Origin: Caulobacter mirabilis
Lineage (GTDB): Bacteria; Pseudomonadota; Alphaproteobacteria; Caulobacterales; Caulobacteraceae
Length of the DNA stretch: 64,000 bases
Assembly (NCBI RefSeq): GCF_002749615.1
Contig: NZ_CP024201.1
Location: 558,001-622,000, forward strand
Direction: 5' to 3'
Position 1 is the first letter of the stretch. Each line of letters starts with the position of its first letter. Both the position numbers and the translations under genes were made by a program. The notes beneath the pieces were generated by a model. It saw only the letters and a program-made list of their open reading frames with translations. It was not told where the DNA came from and did not search any database. Positions 10,624 through 17,687 of the stretch are shown piece by piece.

Positions 10624-12042
10624 ATGAGCGTTTGGCGGCGTAGCGCGGCGGCGGGGATCATGGCGGCGGCGTTGCCGGCGCTGGCAGGGGCGCAGGGCGC
10701 TCTCCGGCCGGACCAGACGGCCTTCCGCGAGACCTACAAGGAGCTGGTGGAGATCAACACCACCCTGTCGGCCGGCGACTGCACCGAGGCCTCGAAGGCG
10801 ATGGCCAAGCGCCTCAGCCTGGCCGGCTTCCCCGACAGCGACCTGCACATCATCGTCGAGCCGTCGCATCCCAAGGAGGGCAACCTGGTCGCCATCCTTC
10901 CGGGCAAGAATCTCAAGGCCAAGGCGATCCTGCTGCTGGCCCACATCGATGTGGTCGAGGCCAAGCGTGAGGACTGGGAGCGAGATCCCTTCAAGCTGGT
11001 CGAGGAGGACGGCTTCTTCTATGCCCGCGGGGCCAGCGACGACAAAGCCCAGGCGGCGATCTGGGTTGACACCCTGATCCGCTACAAGAAGGAGGGCTAC
11101 AAGCCGCGCCGGACCATCAAGATGGCCCTGACCTGCGGCGAGGAGAGCGACGACGCCCTGAACGGCGCCGACCTTCTGGTGACCAAGCACCGCGACCTGA
11201 TCGACGCCGGCCTGGCGCTGAACGAGGGCGCGGGCGGTCTGCTGGACGACGCCGGCAAGCCGGTCTCGTTGTCGATCCAGTCGGGCGAGAAGGTCTACCA
11301 GGACTACCATTTCGAGGCGACCAACCCCGGCGGCCACTCCAGCCGGCCGGTGAAGGACAACGCCCTGGCCCGGCTGTCGGCGGCGCTGGTCAAGGTCAAC
11401 GCCGACGACTTCCCGGTGCAGCTGAACGAGACGACCCGCGCCTATTTCACCGCCATGGCCCCGCTGGTCGACGCCGAGAGCGGCGCGGCGATGAAGGCTC
11501 TGGTCGCCGATCCGTCGGACGCCAAGGCGGCGGCGATCGTGTCGCGCAATCCGACCTGGAACAGCATGCTGCGGACCACCTGCGTGCCCACGATGGCCAA
11601 CGCCGGCCATGCGCCGAACGCCCTGCCGCAGCGCGCGCGGGCGAACGTGAACTGCCGCATCTTCCCCGGCCACACCGCCGAGGAGACGCGTCAGCGCCTG
11701 ATTCAGGTCATCGGCGACGACAAGGTGACGATCAAGGCCGACGACACCAGCCTGCGCACCCCGCCGCCGCCGCCGCTGACCCCGGCGGTCATGGAGCCGC
11801 TGAAGAAGCAGGCCGCCAAGCTGTGGCCGGGCGTGCCGATCGTGCCCTTCCAGACCACCGGCGCCACCGACGGCAAGTACACCAACGCCGCGGGCATCCC
11901 GACCTACGGCCTGACGGGGATCTTCGCCGACAACAGCGGCAACGGCGTCCACGGTCTGAACGAGCGGGTGCGGGTGAAGTCGCTCTACGACGCGCGCGAC
12001 TTCCTCTACGCCCTGGTCAAGGATTACGCGGACCAGAAGTAG
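10624..12042 (+). CDS. M20 family zinc metallopeptidase, exported
   Basis: 472 residues with a signal peptide (cleavage near AGAQGAL). Metal-ligand motifs of M20/M25/M40 peptidases are visible: [10 protein letters not shown] (His, Asp), [12 protein letters not shown] (bridging Asp), [11 protein letters not shown] (general base Glu plus ligand), and a C-terminal [17 protein letters not shown] with NGVHGLNER carrying the last His. The dimerisation domain starts near [13 protein letters not shown]. It is likely a periplasmic carboxypeptidase or aminoacylase; substrate unknown. Single gene with its own promoter region (10495-10623). Confidence 0.92.
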   Translation: MSVWRRSAAAGIMAAALPALAGAQGALRPDQTAFRETYKELVEINTTLSAGDCTEASKAMAKRLSLAGFPDSDLHIIVEPSHPKEGNLVAILPGKNLKAKAILLLAHIDVVEAKREDWERDPFKLVEEDGFFYARGASDDKAQAAIWVDTLIRYKKEGYKPRRTIKMALTCGEESDDALNGADLLVTKHRDLIDAGLALNEGAGGLLDDAGKPVSLSIQSGEKVYQDYHFEATNPGGHSSRPVKDNALARLSAALVKVNADDFPVQLNETTRAYFTAMAPLVDAESGAAMKALVADPSDAKAAAIVSRNPTWNSMLRTTCVPTMANAGHAPNALPQRARANVNCRIFPGHTAEETRQRLIQVIGDDKVTIKADDTSLRTPPPPPLTPAVMEPLKKQAAKLWPGVPIVPFQTTGATDGKYTNAAGIPTYGLTGIFADNSGNGVHGLNERVRVKSLYDARDFLYALVKDYADQK

Positions 12043-12043
12043 T

Positions 12044-12184
12044 TCCTCTCCTCTAGGAGAGCGGGACCACCCGAAGGGCGGTGGAGGGGCCAAAGGCGTC
12101 GGCTTGATCCGCCGATGATCGAGAGAAGTCTACCGCCGTGGGCCCTCTCCACCATGCCTGCGGCATGGTCCCCCTCTCCCGGCG
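12044..12184. repeat. Intergenic palindromic repeat (CTCTCC/GGAGAG type)
   Basis: Non-coding stretch between the convergent M20 peptidase and yebC. CTCTCCTCTAGGAGAG forms a short hairpin at the left end, and CCACCATGCCTGCGGCATGGT a second toward the right, ending in a CCCCCTCTCCC block. Similar blocks occur at 50285-50452 (inside imuB) and 59265-59315. Confidence 0.6.
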
Positions 12185-12198
12185 GAAGAGGAAAACGA

Positions 12199-12227
12199 AA
12201 AAGGGCGCGGATCGCCCCGCGCCCTTT
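12199..12227. terminator. Rho-independent terminator, probably bidirectional
   Basis: AAAGGGCGCGG and CCGCGCCCTTT form an 11-bp perfect stem with a 7-nt loop, flanked by A-rich sequence on the left and CCATTTT on the right. It lies between the convergent M20 peptidase and yebC genes. Confidence 0.8.
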
Positions 12228-12250
12228 CCATTTTCACGGCGAGGGAGGCC

Positions 12251-13006
12251 TCAGCCCAGCTTCGCCAGGTCCTCGTCGCTGATCTCCTCGTTCGAATAGA
12301 CGTTCTGGACGTCGTCGTCGTCGTCGAGGGCGTCGAGCAGCTTCATCAGGGTGGCCACGGCGTCGCCGGTCACCGGCGTGGTGGTCTTCGGCTTCCAGAT
12401 GATCTTGGTCGAGGCGGCCTCGCCGAACGCCTTCTCCAGCGCGCCGGCCACCTCGTTGAGGTCCTCGAAGGCGGTGTAGACGGTGTGGCCGGAGCCTTCC
12501 TCGTCCATGTCGCTTTCCACGTCCTGGGCGCCGGCCTCGATGGCCGCCTCCATCATCGCGTCTTCCGACGCGGCCTTGGCCGGGTAGGTGATCTCGCCGA
12601 CGCGGTCGAAGTTGAACGCCACCGAGCCGGTCGCGCCCATGTTGCCGCCCATCTTCGAGAACAGCGAGCGGACGTTGGCCGCGGCGCGGTTCTTGTTGTC
12701 GGTCAGGGCCTCGACGATGATCCCGACGCCACCCGGGCCGACGCCCTCGTAGCGGATTTCGGAATAGTCGGCGGCGTCGCCCATCTGCGACTTCTTGATG
12801 GCGCGCTCGATGACGTCCTTGGGCACCGACTCGGCCTTGGCGTTGTTCACCGCCAGGCGCAGGCGCGGATTCATGTTCGGGTCGGGCAGACCCATCTTCG
12901 CCGCCACCGTGATTTCACGCGACAGCTTGGAGAACAGCTTGGACCGCTGCGCGTCGGCGCGGCCCTTCTTGTGCATGATGTTCTTGAATTTTGAGTGGCC
13001 GGCCAT
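12251..13006 (-). CDS. yebC: YebC/PmpR family protein
   Basis: 251 residues, family length, beginning [15 protein letters not shown] and containing [20 protein letters not shown]. YebC proteins have been described as transcription regulators and, for some members, as factors aiding translation of proline-rich stretches. yebC is often found near ruvCAB; here the MgtC and M20 genes lie between them. The C-terminal acidic run ([19 protein letters not shown]) is normal for the family. Confidence 0.95.
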   Translation of the reverse strand: MAGHSKFKNIMHKKGRADAQRSKLFSKLSREITVAAKMGLPDPNMNPRLRLAVNNAKAESVPKDVIERAIKKSQMGDAADYSEIRYEGVGPGGVGIIVEALTDNKNRAAANVRSLFSKMGGNMGATGSVAFNFDRVGEITYPAKAASEDAMMEAAIEAGAQDVESDMDEEGSGHTVYTAFEDLNEVAGALEKAFGEAASTKIIWKPKTTTPVTGDAVATLMKLLDALDDDDDVQNVYSNEEISDEDLAKLG

Positions 13007-13045
13007 GGGTCGGTTTCAGTCTCGCAAATCTGTGGTTGGGCGCTT

Positions 13046-13654
13046 CTAGCGTCCGTTGACGGTTGTTTCCAGCGGGGCGCAGTCGATCTGCTCAACTTCG
13101 CCGCCGGTCAGTCTGAACACCGCGTCCTGCGGAACCGGCAGCTTGAGCGTCTCGATGCGGCTCAGTCCGGCGTAGAGGCCGCGGATCACCCGGCCAGTGA
13201 CGCCGTGGCTGACGGCGACCAGCGGCCTGGGCGAAGCGGCGGCCTCGGCCAGCCAGGCGCCGGCGCGGGCGGCCAGCTGTTCGTAGCGTTCGCCGTCGGG
13301 CGAGGCGAAGTACCAGTTCCAGCGGTCGGTCCCGTTGCGGGCGCCGGGATAGACGGCTTCGATGTCCTCGTCGGTCATGCCGTCCCAGCGGCCCAGGCTG
13401 ACCTCCATCAGGCGGTCGTCGAGGCGCGGCTCGGACAGGCCGGCGGCCTCCGCGACGAGGCGGGCGGTGTGCGCGGCGCGGCCGAGCGGGCTGGCGACGA
13501 GGTCCGCGCCATCCGGCAGCAGCTGGGCCAGGCGTTGTCCGATCCGGCGTCCCTGTTCGACGCCCAGCGCGGTGAGCGGCGAGTCGAGACGACCCTGATA
13601 GCGGCCGGCGCGATTGAACTCGGTCTGGCCGTGGCGGACGAGATAGAGGGTCAT
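13046..13654 (-). CDS. Histidine phosphatase family protein (phosphoglycerate mutase-like)
   Basis: 202 residues. The catalytic motif YLVRHGQTEFNRAGRYQG is at the N-terminus and the second His is in VAVSHGVTGRVIRGL. The DSPLTALGVEQGRRIG stretch is typical of the small cofactor-independent-looking branch of GpmB/CobC-type phosphatases. Exact substrate cannot be told. It starts 42 bp upstream of the BlaI-like gene's stop on the same strand. Confidence 0.88.
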   Translation of the reverse strand: MTLYLVRHGQTEFNRAGRYQGRLDSPLTALGVEQGRRIGQRLAQLLPDGADLVASPLGRAAHTARLVAEAAGLSEPRLDDRLMEVSLGRWDGMTDEDIEAVYPGARNGTDRWNWYFASPDGERYEQLAARAGAWLAEAAASPRPLVAVSHGVTGRVIRGLYAGLSRIETLKLPVPQDAVFRLTGGEVEQIDCAPLETTVNGR

Positions 13655-13696
13655 GCGGCCAGGGTGACGTCTGACCGGCGTCGCGTCCAGCCGGAC

Positions 13697-14011
13697 TCAG
13701 TCCTTCGCCAGATGGGCGGCCAGCGCGTGCGGGTCGCCGTCGAACAGCCGGTCGACCAGATCCGCCACCTCCCCGGCGACATAGGCGTCGCGATCGAGCA
13801 GCGCCCGATACAGCTGTCGGCCGTCGACCTTCTCGGAGAGGATGGCCTTCTTGTGGATCAGGCGGCTGAGCAGCGTCTTGATGGTCGCATCGCCCCAGGC
13901 CTGCCTGGCCTTTACCGCTTCGATCAGCGAGGCGGCCGACAGGGCGCCGTGGCGCCAGAGCGCGGCCATGACCACGCTCTCCGCCTCGGTGATGTGGATG
14001 CGGTCGGTCAC
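13697..14011 (-). CDS. BlaI/MecI/CopY family transcriptional repressor
   Basis: 104 residues. A winged helix occupies residues 8-75 (ITEAESVVMAALWRHGALSA, then DATIKTLLSRLIHKKAILSE), and a short C-terminal dimerisation helix follows. BlaI-type repressors bind TACA-type dyads as dimers and are released by a protease or metal. No BlaR1-like sensor protease or beta-lactamase is nearby; the partner is an ExbB-like membrane protein 5 bp upstream. The twin palindromes at 14487-14527 are the likely operators, so the pair should be self-regulated. Confidence 0.9.
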   Translation of the reverse strand: MTDRIHITEAESVVMAALWRHGALSAASLIEAVKARQAWGDATIKTLLSRLIHKKAILSEKVDGRQLYRALLDRDAYVAGEVADLVDRLFDGDPHALAAHLAKD

Positions 14012-14016
14012 GGCGT

Positions 14017-14472
14017 TCAGGCCTTCAGCACCATGCGGTCGATGCGCGCCTCGACGGCCCAGTTGGCGATGACCGCCACTGAACCGGCCAGTACGCCCAG
14101 GCCGAGGATGAACAGCGCTTCGGCGACGCCCGGGGCGATCACCTTCATCGGCACTGGGCCGGCGACGTTCGACAGGCCGATGAAGATCATCAGGCTGGTG
14201 TAGGACGCGCCCAGCAGGCCCGCCAGCGGTCCGCCCAACCGCAGCCCGGACAGGAAGGCGGAGCCGCCGGTCAACTTCGGCCCGGACGCCAGCTTCAGCG
14301 CGCAGACAACGACCGCCGCGACCGTCGCGGCGGCCAGGGCGAGGATCAGCAGTTTCATCGGCGGCGCGGCGTCGCCGAAGATGGCGAGCGGCGTCAGCGG
14401 CGCGGCTTGCGCCACGGCGGGCAGGGCGAGCGCGGCGGCGGCCGCGACGATGGCGATGGACGATCTGGACAC
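14017..14472 (-). CDS. Small MotA/TolQ/ExbB-like membrane protein
   Basis: 151 residues: a signal-like first helix (residues 1-23), then three hydrophobic segments (about 39-61, 79-100 and 112-138). The segment VIAPGVAEALFILGLGVLAG closely resembles the TolQ/ExbB core motif (compare [20 protein letters not shown] in TolQ of this window), so I place it in or near that fold. It lacks the long cytosolic loop of true TolQ/ExbB. First gene of an operon with the BlaI-like repressor (5-bp gap). No ExbD/TolR partner is adjacent. Function unknown. Confidence 0.75.
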   Translation of the reverse strand: MSRSSIAIVAAAAALALPAVAQAAPLTPLAIFGDAAPPMKLLILALAAATVAAVVVCALKLASGPKLTGGSAFLSGLRLGGPLAGLLGASYTSLMIFIGLSNVAGPVPMKVIAPGVAEALFILGLGVLAGSVAVIANWAVEARIDRMVLKA

Positions 14473-14486
14473 AGGTGTCTCCTCTC

Positions 14487-14527
14487 GAACTACGTTTGTA
14501 GTTCGATTAGATTACGCATGTAATCTA
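14487..14527 (-). promoter_or_regulatory. Two perfect palindromes: probable BlaI-type operators
   Basis: GAACTAC-GTTT-GTAGTTC (14487-14504) and TAGATTAC-GCAT-GTAATCTA (14508-14527) are perfect dyads, each with a TAC-N4-GTA core like BlaI/MecI operators. Their centres are 22 bp apart, about two helical turns, so two dimers would sit on one DNA face. They end 15 bp before the ExbB-like gene start and must overlap its promoter. Confidence 0.8.
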
Positions 14528-14545
14528 TCCTGTCAACGGAGCGTT

Positions 14546-15103
14546 CTAGACGCTCATCAGCACTTCCCAGAGGCGCGAGACGATCCGCCGTTCCCGTCGC
14601 ACCTCGAACGCATGGCTGGCCCGACCAATCTCCCGGCCGGCGGCGTCGTAGTCGACGACGGCGATCGTCGCCGTCCCCGGCTCGGGCGTCGCGGCGGTGA
14701 TCGTGGGGTGGCAATAAACCGCCGGCCGATCGGGGCCGCAGGTCCAGCGGCCGCGGGCGACATGCGGACCGCTCCGGATTTCCGCCGTCACGATCGAGCG
14801 CGCCAGCGCCGGCGGGGCGTCGGCCTGGCGCACCACCAAGACGAACCGGCTCGGGTCGCTCCGGCGGTAGTGCGTGATGTAGAAGGTCGGGTCGCTCCGG
14901 ATCGGTTCGTCGTCGGTGTAGAGGCCGAAGCGTCCGGCGTTCTGGCTGATGCTCGTGAAGTCGTCGACGATCCCGATGCCGCCCACGAACACCAGGAGGC
15001 CGGTGAACATCAGGACGCCGACGGCCGTCACGCCGCCCAGGAGCCAGGCGACGACGGCGCGGCCCGGTCGACGCCGCTTCCCTTCCGCCGGAAGCGCCGT
15101 CAC
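14546..15103 (-). CDS. Hypothetical membrane-anchored protein
   Basis: 185 residues. A basic N-terminus (GKRRRPGR) and one membrane segment (about 16-45) precede an extracytoplasmic domain with two Cys (RWTCGPDRPAVYCHPT) that could form a disulfide. No family recognised. The start overlaps the stop of the YmdB-like gene by 4 bp (ATGA), so the two are translationally coupled. It ends just upstream of the BlaI-type operators. Confidence 0.7.
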   Translation of the reverse strand: MTALPAEGKRRRPGRAVVAWLLGGVTAVGVLMFTGLLVFVGGIGIVDDFTSISQNAGRFGLYTDDEPIRSDPTFYITHYRRSDPSRFVLVVRQADAPPALARSIVTAEIRSGPHVARGRWTCGPDRPAVYCHPTITAATPEPGTATIAVVDYDAAGREIGRASHAFEVRRERRIVSRLWEVLMSV

Positions 15104-15936
15104 GCCGTGGCCAGCTCCACCACCGGTTCGGTTTGGCTCAGCCGGCCGCCGAGGCGGATCGGCTCGATGCGGCGGGCCAGGCCCGTGCGGTCGTCGGTCT
15201 CCACGAACACGCCGCAGATCGTCGCCGGCCCGGAGGCCGGCTGGTAGCGTCCCTGGCTGATCTTGGTGGTGAACCGGCGCAGCGGCTCTTCCTTCTGGTT
15301 GCCGATGACGCTGTCGTAGTCGGCGCAGGCGCCGGCGTCGGTCTGGTAGGCGGTGCCGCCCGGCAGGATCTGGGCGTCGGCCGTGGGCACGTGGGTATGG
15401 GTCCCCACCACCAGCGAGGCGCGGCCGTCGCAGTAGTGGCCCATGGCCATCTTCTCCGACGTCGCCTCGCAGTGCATGTCGACCAGCACCGCGTCGGCCA
15501 CCTGGGCCAGCGGCGCCTTGTCCAGTTCGCGGTCGGCGGCGGCGAACGGGTCGTCCATGGCGTCCATGTGCACCCGGCCGAGCAGGTTGACGACGAAGAT
15601 GGTCCGCCCGCTCTCGGTCTGGAACAGGTTGCTGCCGCGACCGGGCGCGTCCGACAGGATCGGATAATTGGCCGGTCGGATCAGGCGCGGCTCGCGCACG
15701 ATGTAGGTCAGCGCCTCCTTCTGATCCCAGCTGTGGTTGCCCAGGGTCAGGCAGTCGGCGCCGGCGTCGAACAGCTCGCGGGCCGTGTTCTCGGTGATCC
15801 CGAAGCCGGCGGCCGCGTTCTCGGCGTTGACGATGACGAATTCGAGCCCGAGGCGGCGGCGCAGCCCGGGCAGGTGGTCGGCGAGACCGTCGCGGCCTGA
15901 TTTGCCCACGACGTCGCCGAAGAAGGCGAAGCGCAT
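15100..15936 (-). CDS. YmdB-like metallophosphoesterase (TIGR00282 family)
   Basis: 278 residues. The metal-binding motifs are GDVVGKSGRD, NAENAAAGFG, LGNHSWDQKEA, DMHCEATSEKMAMG and VGTHTHVPTADAQILPGGTA, matching the YmdB/DR1281 family. Members are 2',3'- or 3',5'-cyclic nucleotide phosphodiesterases in the cytosol. The start is one base from the stop of the 5-formyl-THF cyclo-ligase gene upstream; this pairing is common in alphaproteobacteria. Confidence 0.93.
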   Translation of the reverse strand: MRFAFFGDVVGKSGRDGLADHLPGLRRRLGLEFVIVNAENAAAGFGITENTARELFDAGADCLTLGNHSWDQKEALTYIVREPRLIRPANYPILSDAPGRGSNLFQTESGRTIFVVNLLGRVHMDAMDDPFAAADRELDKAPLAQVADAVLVDMHCEATSEKMAMGHYCDGRASLVVGTHTHVPTADAQILPGGTAYQTDAGACADYDSVIGNQKEEPLRRFTTKISQGRYQPASGPATICGVFVETDDRTGLARRIEPIRLGGRLSQTEPVVELATA

Positions 15937-16539
15937 TCAGAAGTCCTTTCGGACGCCAATATACCCCGCCTCGGTCAAAATCCCATCGAGGGGCTGATCA
16001 TGCGGTTCGCGGGGCAGGTCGGCGGCTTCCTGACCGGCGTAGGCCAGGCCGACGAAGGGCGGAGGCGGCCCGGACCCGCGCAGCGCCGCCAGGGTGCGGT
16101 CGTAGTGGCCGCCGCCCTGGCCCAGGCGTCCGCCCGCGCGGTCGAAGGCCAGCAGGGGGACGATCACCAGGTCCGGCCGGACGGCCGCGGCCGAGGACGG
16201 CGGGGCCTGGATGCCCACGGCGTCGACGACCAGCGGCTCACCGGGCGTCCAGCGGCGGAAGGCCAGCGGCGCCTGCGGATCGACCGAGGCCGGCAGGGCC
16301 AGGGTCCAGCCCGCGGCGGCCAGGGCCTCGCCGAGCGGGGCGGGGTCCAGCTCCGCGCCGATCGCGGCGTAGACGGCGACGACGCCGGGCCGGTCGAGGT
16401 TCAGGGCGGCCAGCATCGCGGGGGCGCGGGTCGCGGCGGCGGCGCTCGCCTCCGGATGCTCCGCGGCCAGCTGTTTGCGCCGCGCGCGGGCGTTCCGGCG
16501 AAGCGCGGTCTTGGCGGCGGCGGGCGGAGTAGCGGTCAA
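15937..16539 (-). CDS. 5-formyltetrahydrofolate cyclo-ligase
   Basis: Converts 5-formyl-THF to 5,10-methenyl-THF with ATP. Motifs: KTALRRNARARRKQLA at the N-terminus, FRRWTPGEPLVVDAVGIQAP, and the ATP-binding RLGQGGGHYDRTLAALRG. The TTG at 16539 gives 200 residues, the family length. In-frame sequence further upstream is a palindromic repeat and then the 6S RNA, so it is not coding. The zapA - 6S RNA - cyclo-ligase order is the classic proteobacterial arrangement. The TTG start is inferred. Confidence 0.88.
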   Translation of the reverse strand: MTATPPAAAKTALRRNARARRKQLAAEHPEASAAAATRAPAMLAALNLDRPGVVAVYAAIGAELDPAPLGEALAAAGWTLALPASVDPQAPLAFRRWTPGEPLVVDAVGIQAPPSSAAAVRPDLVIVPLLAFDRAGGRLGQGGGHYDRTLAALRGSGPPPPFVGLAYAGQEAADLPREPHDQPLDGILTEAGYIGVRKDF

Positions 16540-16542
16540 ATC

Positions 16543-16676
16543 GTTGCGCCCTTCGAGACGCGATCCTGGGGGATCGCTCCTCAGGATGACGAAGTCGGAT
16601 GAAGCGCGCCCACATTCGTCATGGTGGGGAGCGAGCGCAAGCGACCCCGGACTCGATCCGGGGCTCGAACCACGCA
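16543..16676. repeat. REP-like palindromic element, family A copy 1
   Basis: Begins CGCCCTTCGAGACGCGATCC, contains TCCTCAGGATGACGAA, then CATTCGTCATGGTGGGGAGC, and ends GGGGCTCGAACCACGCA. The two halves are inverted versions of one another. Further copies are at 21245, 40781, 41017 and 46029. It separates the 6S RNA from the cyclo-ligase gene. Confidence 0.8.
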
Positions 16677-16708
16677 CGACGGCAATGTGGAAATGTGGAA
16701 AAGAAGGT

Positions 16709-16877
16709 GGCGGCGCCGCGTAGAGCCGTGAAGGACGGTTCAACCCCCTCGACCTGGATGACCAGGTGGGCGCCATGTATCCGCCCCCACGGGGACGGAC
16801 AGGGACAGCTCCCTTCGAGTGAATTAAGGTCGCTGGGATATTGTTGCCTTCGACGAGAGCCGCAGCAGGACCCGCCG
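16709..16877 (-). ncRNA. ssrS: 6S RNA (SsrS)
   Basis: About 169 nt between zapA and the cyclo-ligase gene, the conserved 6S location. On the minus strand the RNA would start near GGCGGGTCCTGCTGCGGCTC, carry the single-stranded bulge region ACCTTAATTCACTCGAAG followed by GGGAGCTGTCCCTG, and end near GGCGCCGCC before CTTCTTTT. Ends GGCGG and CCGCC can pair to close the stem. 6S RNA mimics an open promoter and sequesters housekeeping RNA polymerase. Exact ends are estimates. Confidence 0.7.
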
Positions 16878-16883
16878 GGAGCC

Positions 16884-16912
16884 AAGATAGGGCGTCGGCG
16901 GGCGCGGCTCAA
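16884..16912 (-). promoter_or_regulatory. Promoter of the 6S RNA gene
   Basis: On the minus strand, TTGAGC (16912-16907), a 17-bp spacer, and TATCTT (16889-16884). This puts the transcription start near 16877, the predicted 5' end of 6S RNA. Confidence 0.65.
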
Positions 16913-16925
16913 GCGGCAGGGCGTT

Positions 16926-17252
16926 CTAGGCCCCGGCCAGCTTCTCGATCCGCTTGGCCGCGTTCTCGAGCGCCGCGACGGCCTTGGTCTCGGTCTTGGC
17001 GTGTTCGGTCTGGAGCCGGGCGAGCTCGCCCTGGACATGGGCCAGGCGCAGCTTGAGGTCGGCCATCTCGTCGGCCAGCAGCAGGGCGCCCATCAGGAAC
17101 AGGCGGGTCTCGCCGAGCTGGCCGACGTCCTGGCTGACCTGGCGGACCTGGCTGTCGAACAGGCGGGCGATCTCGGTCAGGTGGCGTTCCTGTCCGTCCT
17201 CGCAGCCGACGCTGTAGGGCTTGCCGTTGATGTGGACGGTCACCTGGGCCAT
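16926..17252 (-). CDS. zapA: ZapA, FtsZ-ring stabilising cell division protein
   Basis: 108 residues. The N-terminal globular part (VTVHINGKPYSVGCEDGQE) and the C-terminal coiled coil (from about residue 55) match ZapA. It crosslinks FtsZ filaments in the cytosol. It follows the DUF4164 gene by 3 bp, and the 6S RNA gene lies downstream. Confidence 0.92.
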   Translation of the reverse strand: MAQVTVHINGKPYSVGCEDGQERHLTEIARLFDSQVRQVSQDVGQLGETRLFLMGALLLADEMADLKLRLAHVQGELARLQTEHAKTETKAVAALENAAKRIEKLAGA

Positions 17253-17255
17253 CGA

Positions 17256-17555
17256 TCAGCCCTCCGTTCCGGTCGAGGGGGCGGGCGCGTCGTCGCCGAG
17301 CGCGGCGCGAATCTCGGCGATGGCGCGACCCAGCGCTTCCGAGGCCTGGGCGCCGGCTTCCTCGAGCGCCTTCTCGCGGGCGCGCGAAGCGTCCAGTTCG
17401 GCGTTCAGGCGGGCGTGATCCTGGTCGAACAGGTCTCCGCCGTCGGCGTCGCTGTCCGCGGTTTTCGCCGTCATCCGGCTTTCGAGCGAAGCCACCGCGC
17501 GTTCCAGCCGGCGCACGGCCAGATCGAGGGCGCTTCCCTCGGACTCTCCCGACAT
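17256..17555 (-). CDS. Small coiled-coil protein upstream of zapA (DUF4164-like)
   Basis: 99 residues from ATG 17555 (MSGESEGSALDLAVRRLERA). Almost entirely helical and coiled-coil (AVASLESRMTAK, DHARLNAELDASRAREKALE), with an acidic C-terminus. In alphaproteobacteria a small coiled-coil DUF4164 protein is commonly encoded next to zapA, so a division role is plausible but unproven. The in-frame upstream extension overlaps the promoter region of divergent tkt and is rejected. Confidence 0.75.
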   Translation of the reverse strand: MSGESEGSALDLAVRRLERAVASLESRMTAKTADSDADGGDLFDQDHARLNAELDASRAREKALEEAGAQASEALGRAIAEIRAALGDDAPAPSTGTEG

Positions 17556-17687
17556 TCTCGGCTCCTTGATCCTGGGTCCTACTCTATAGCCCGCACCGAG
17601 GCGTGACAGGAAGGCGGGTTGAAACAAACGCGCTCACGTGCGAACGGGCGCCTGCCCACGCAATTCCAGCTTGATAAGGCCAACAAT

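Noticed and set aside
10525-12093. Minus-strand open frame of about 520 codons opposite the M20 peptidase
   Set aside because: No family pattern and atypical composition; the plus strand carries an intact M20 peptidase with signal peptide.
16540-16776. Upstream in-frame extension of the 5-formyl-THF cyclo-ligase
   Set aside because: The extension reads through a family A repeat and part of the 6S RNA gene; the conserved protein starts at the TTG 16539.
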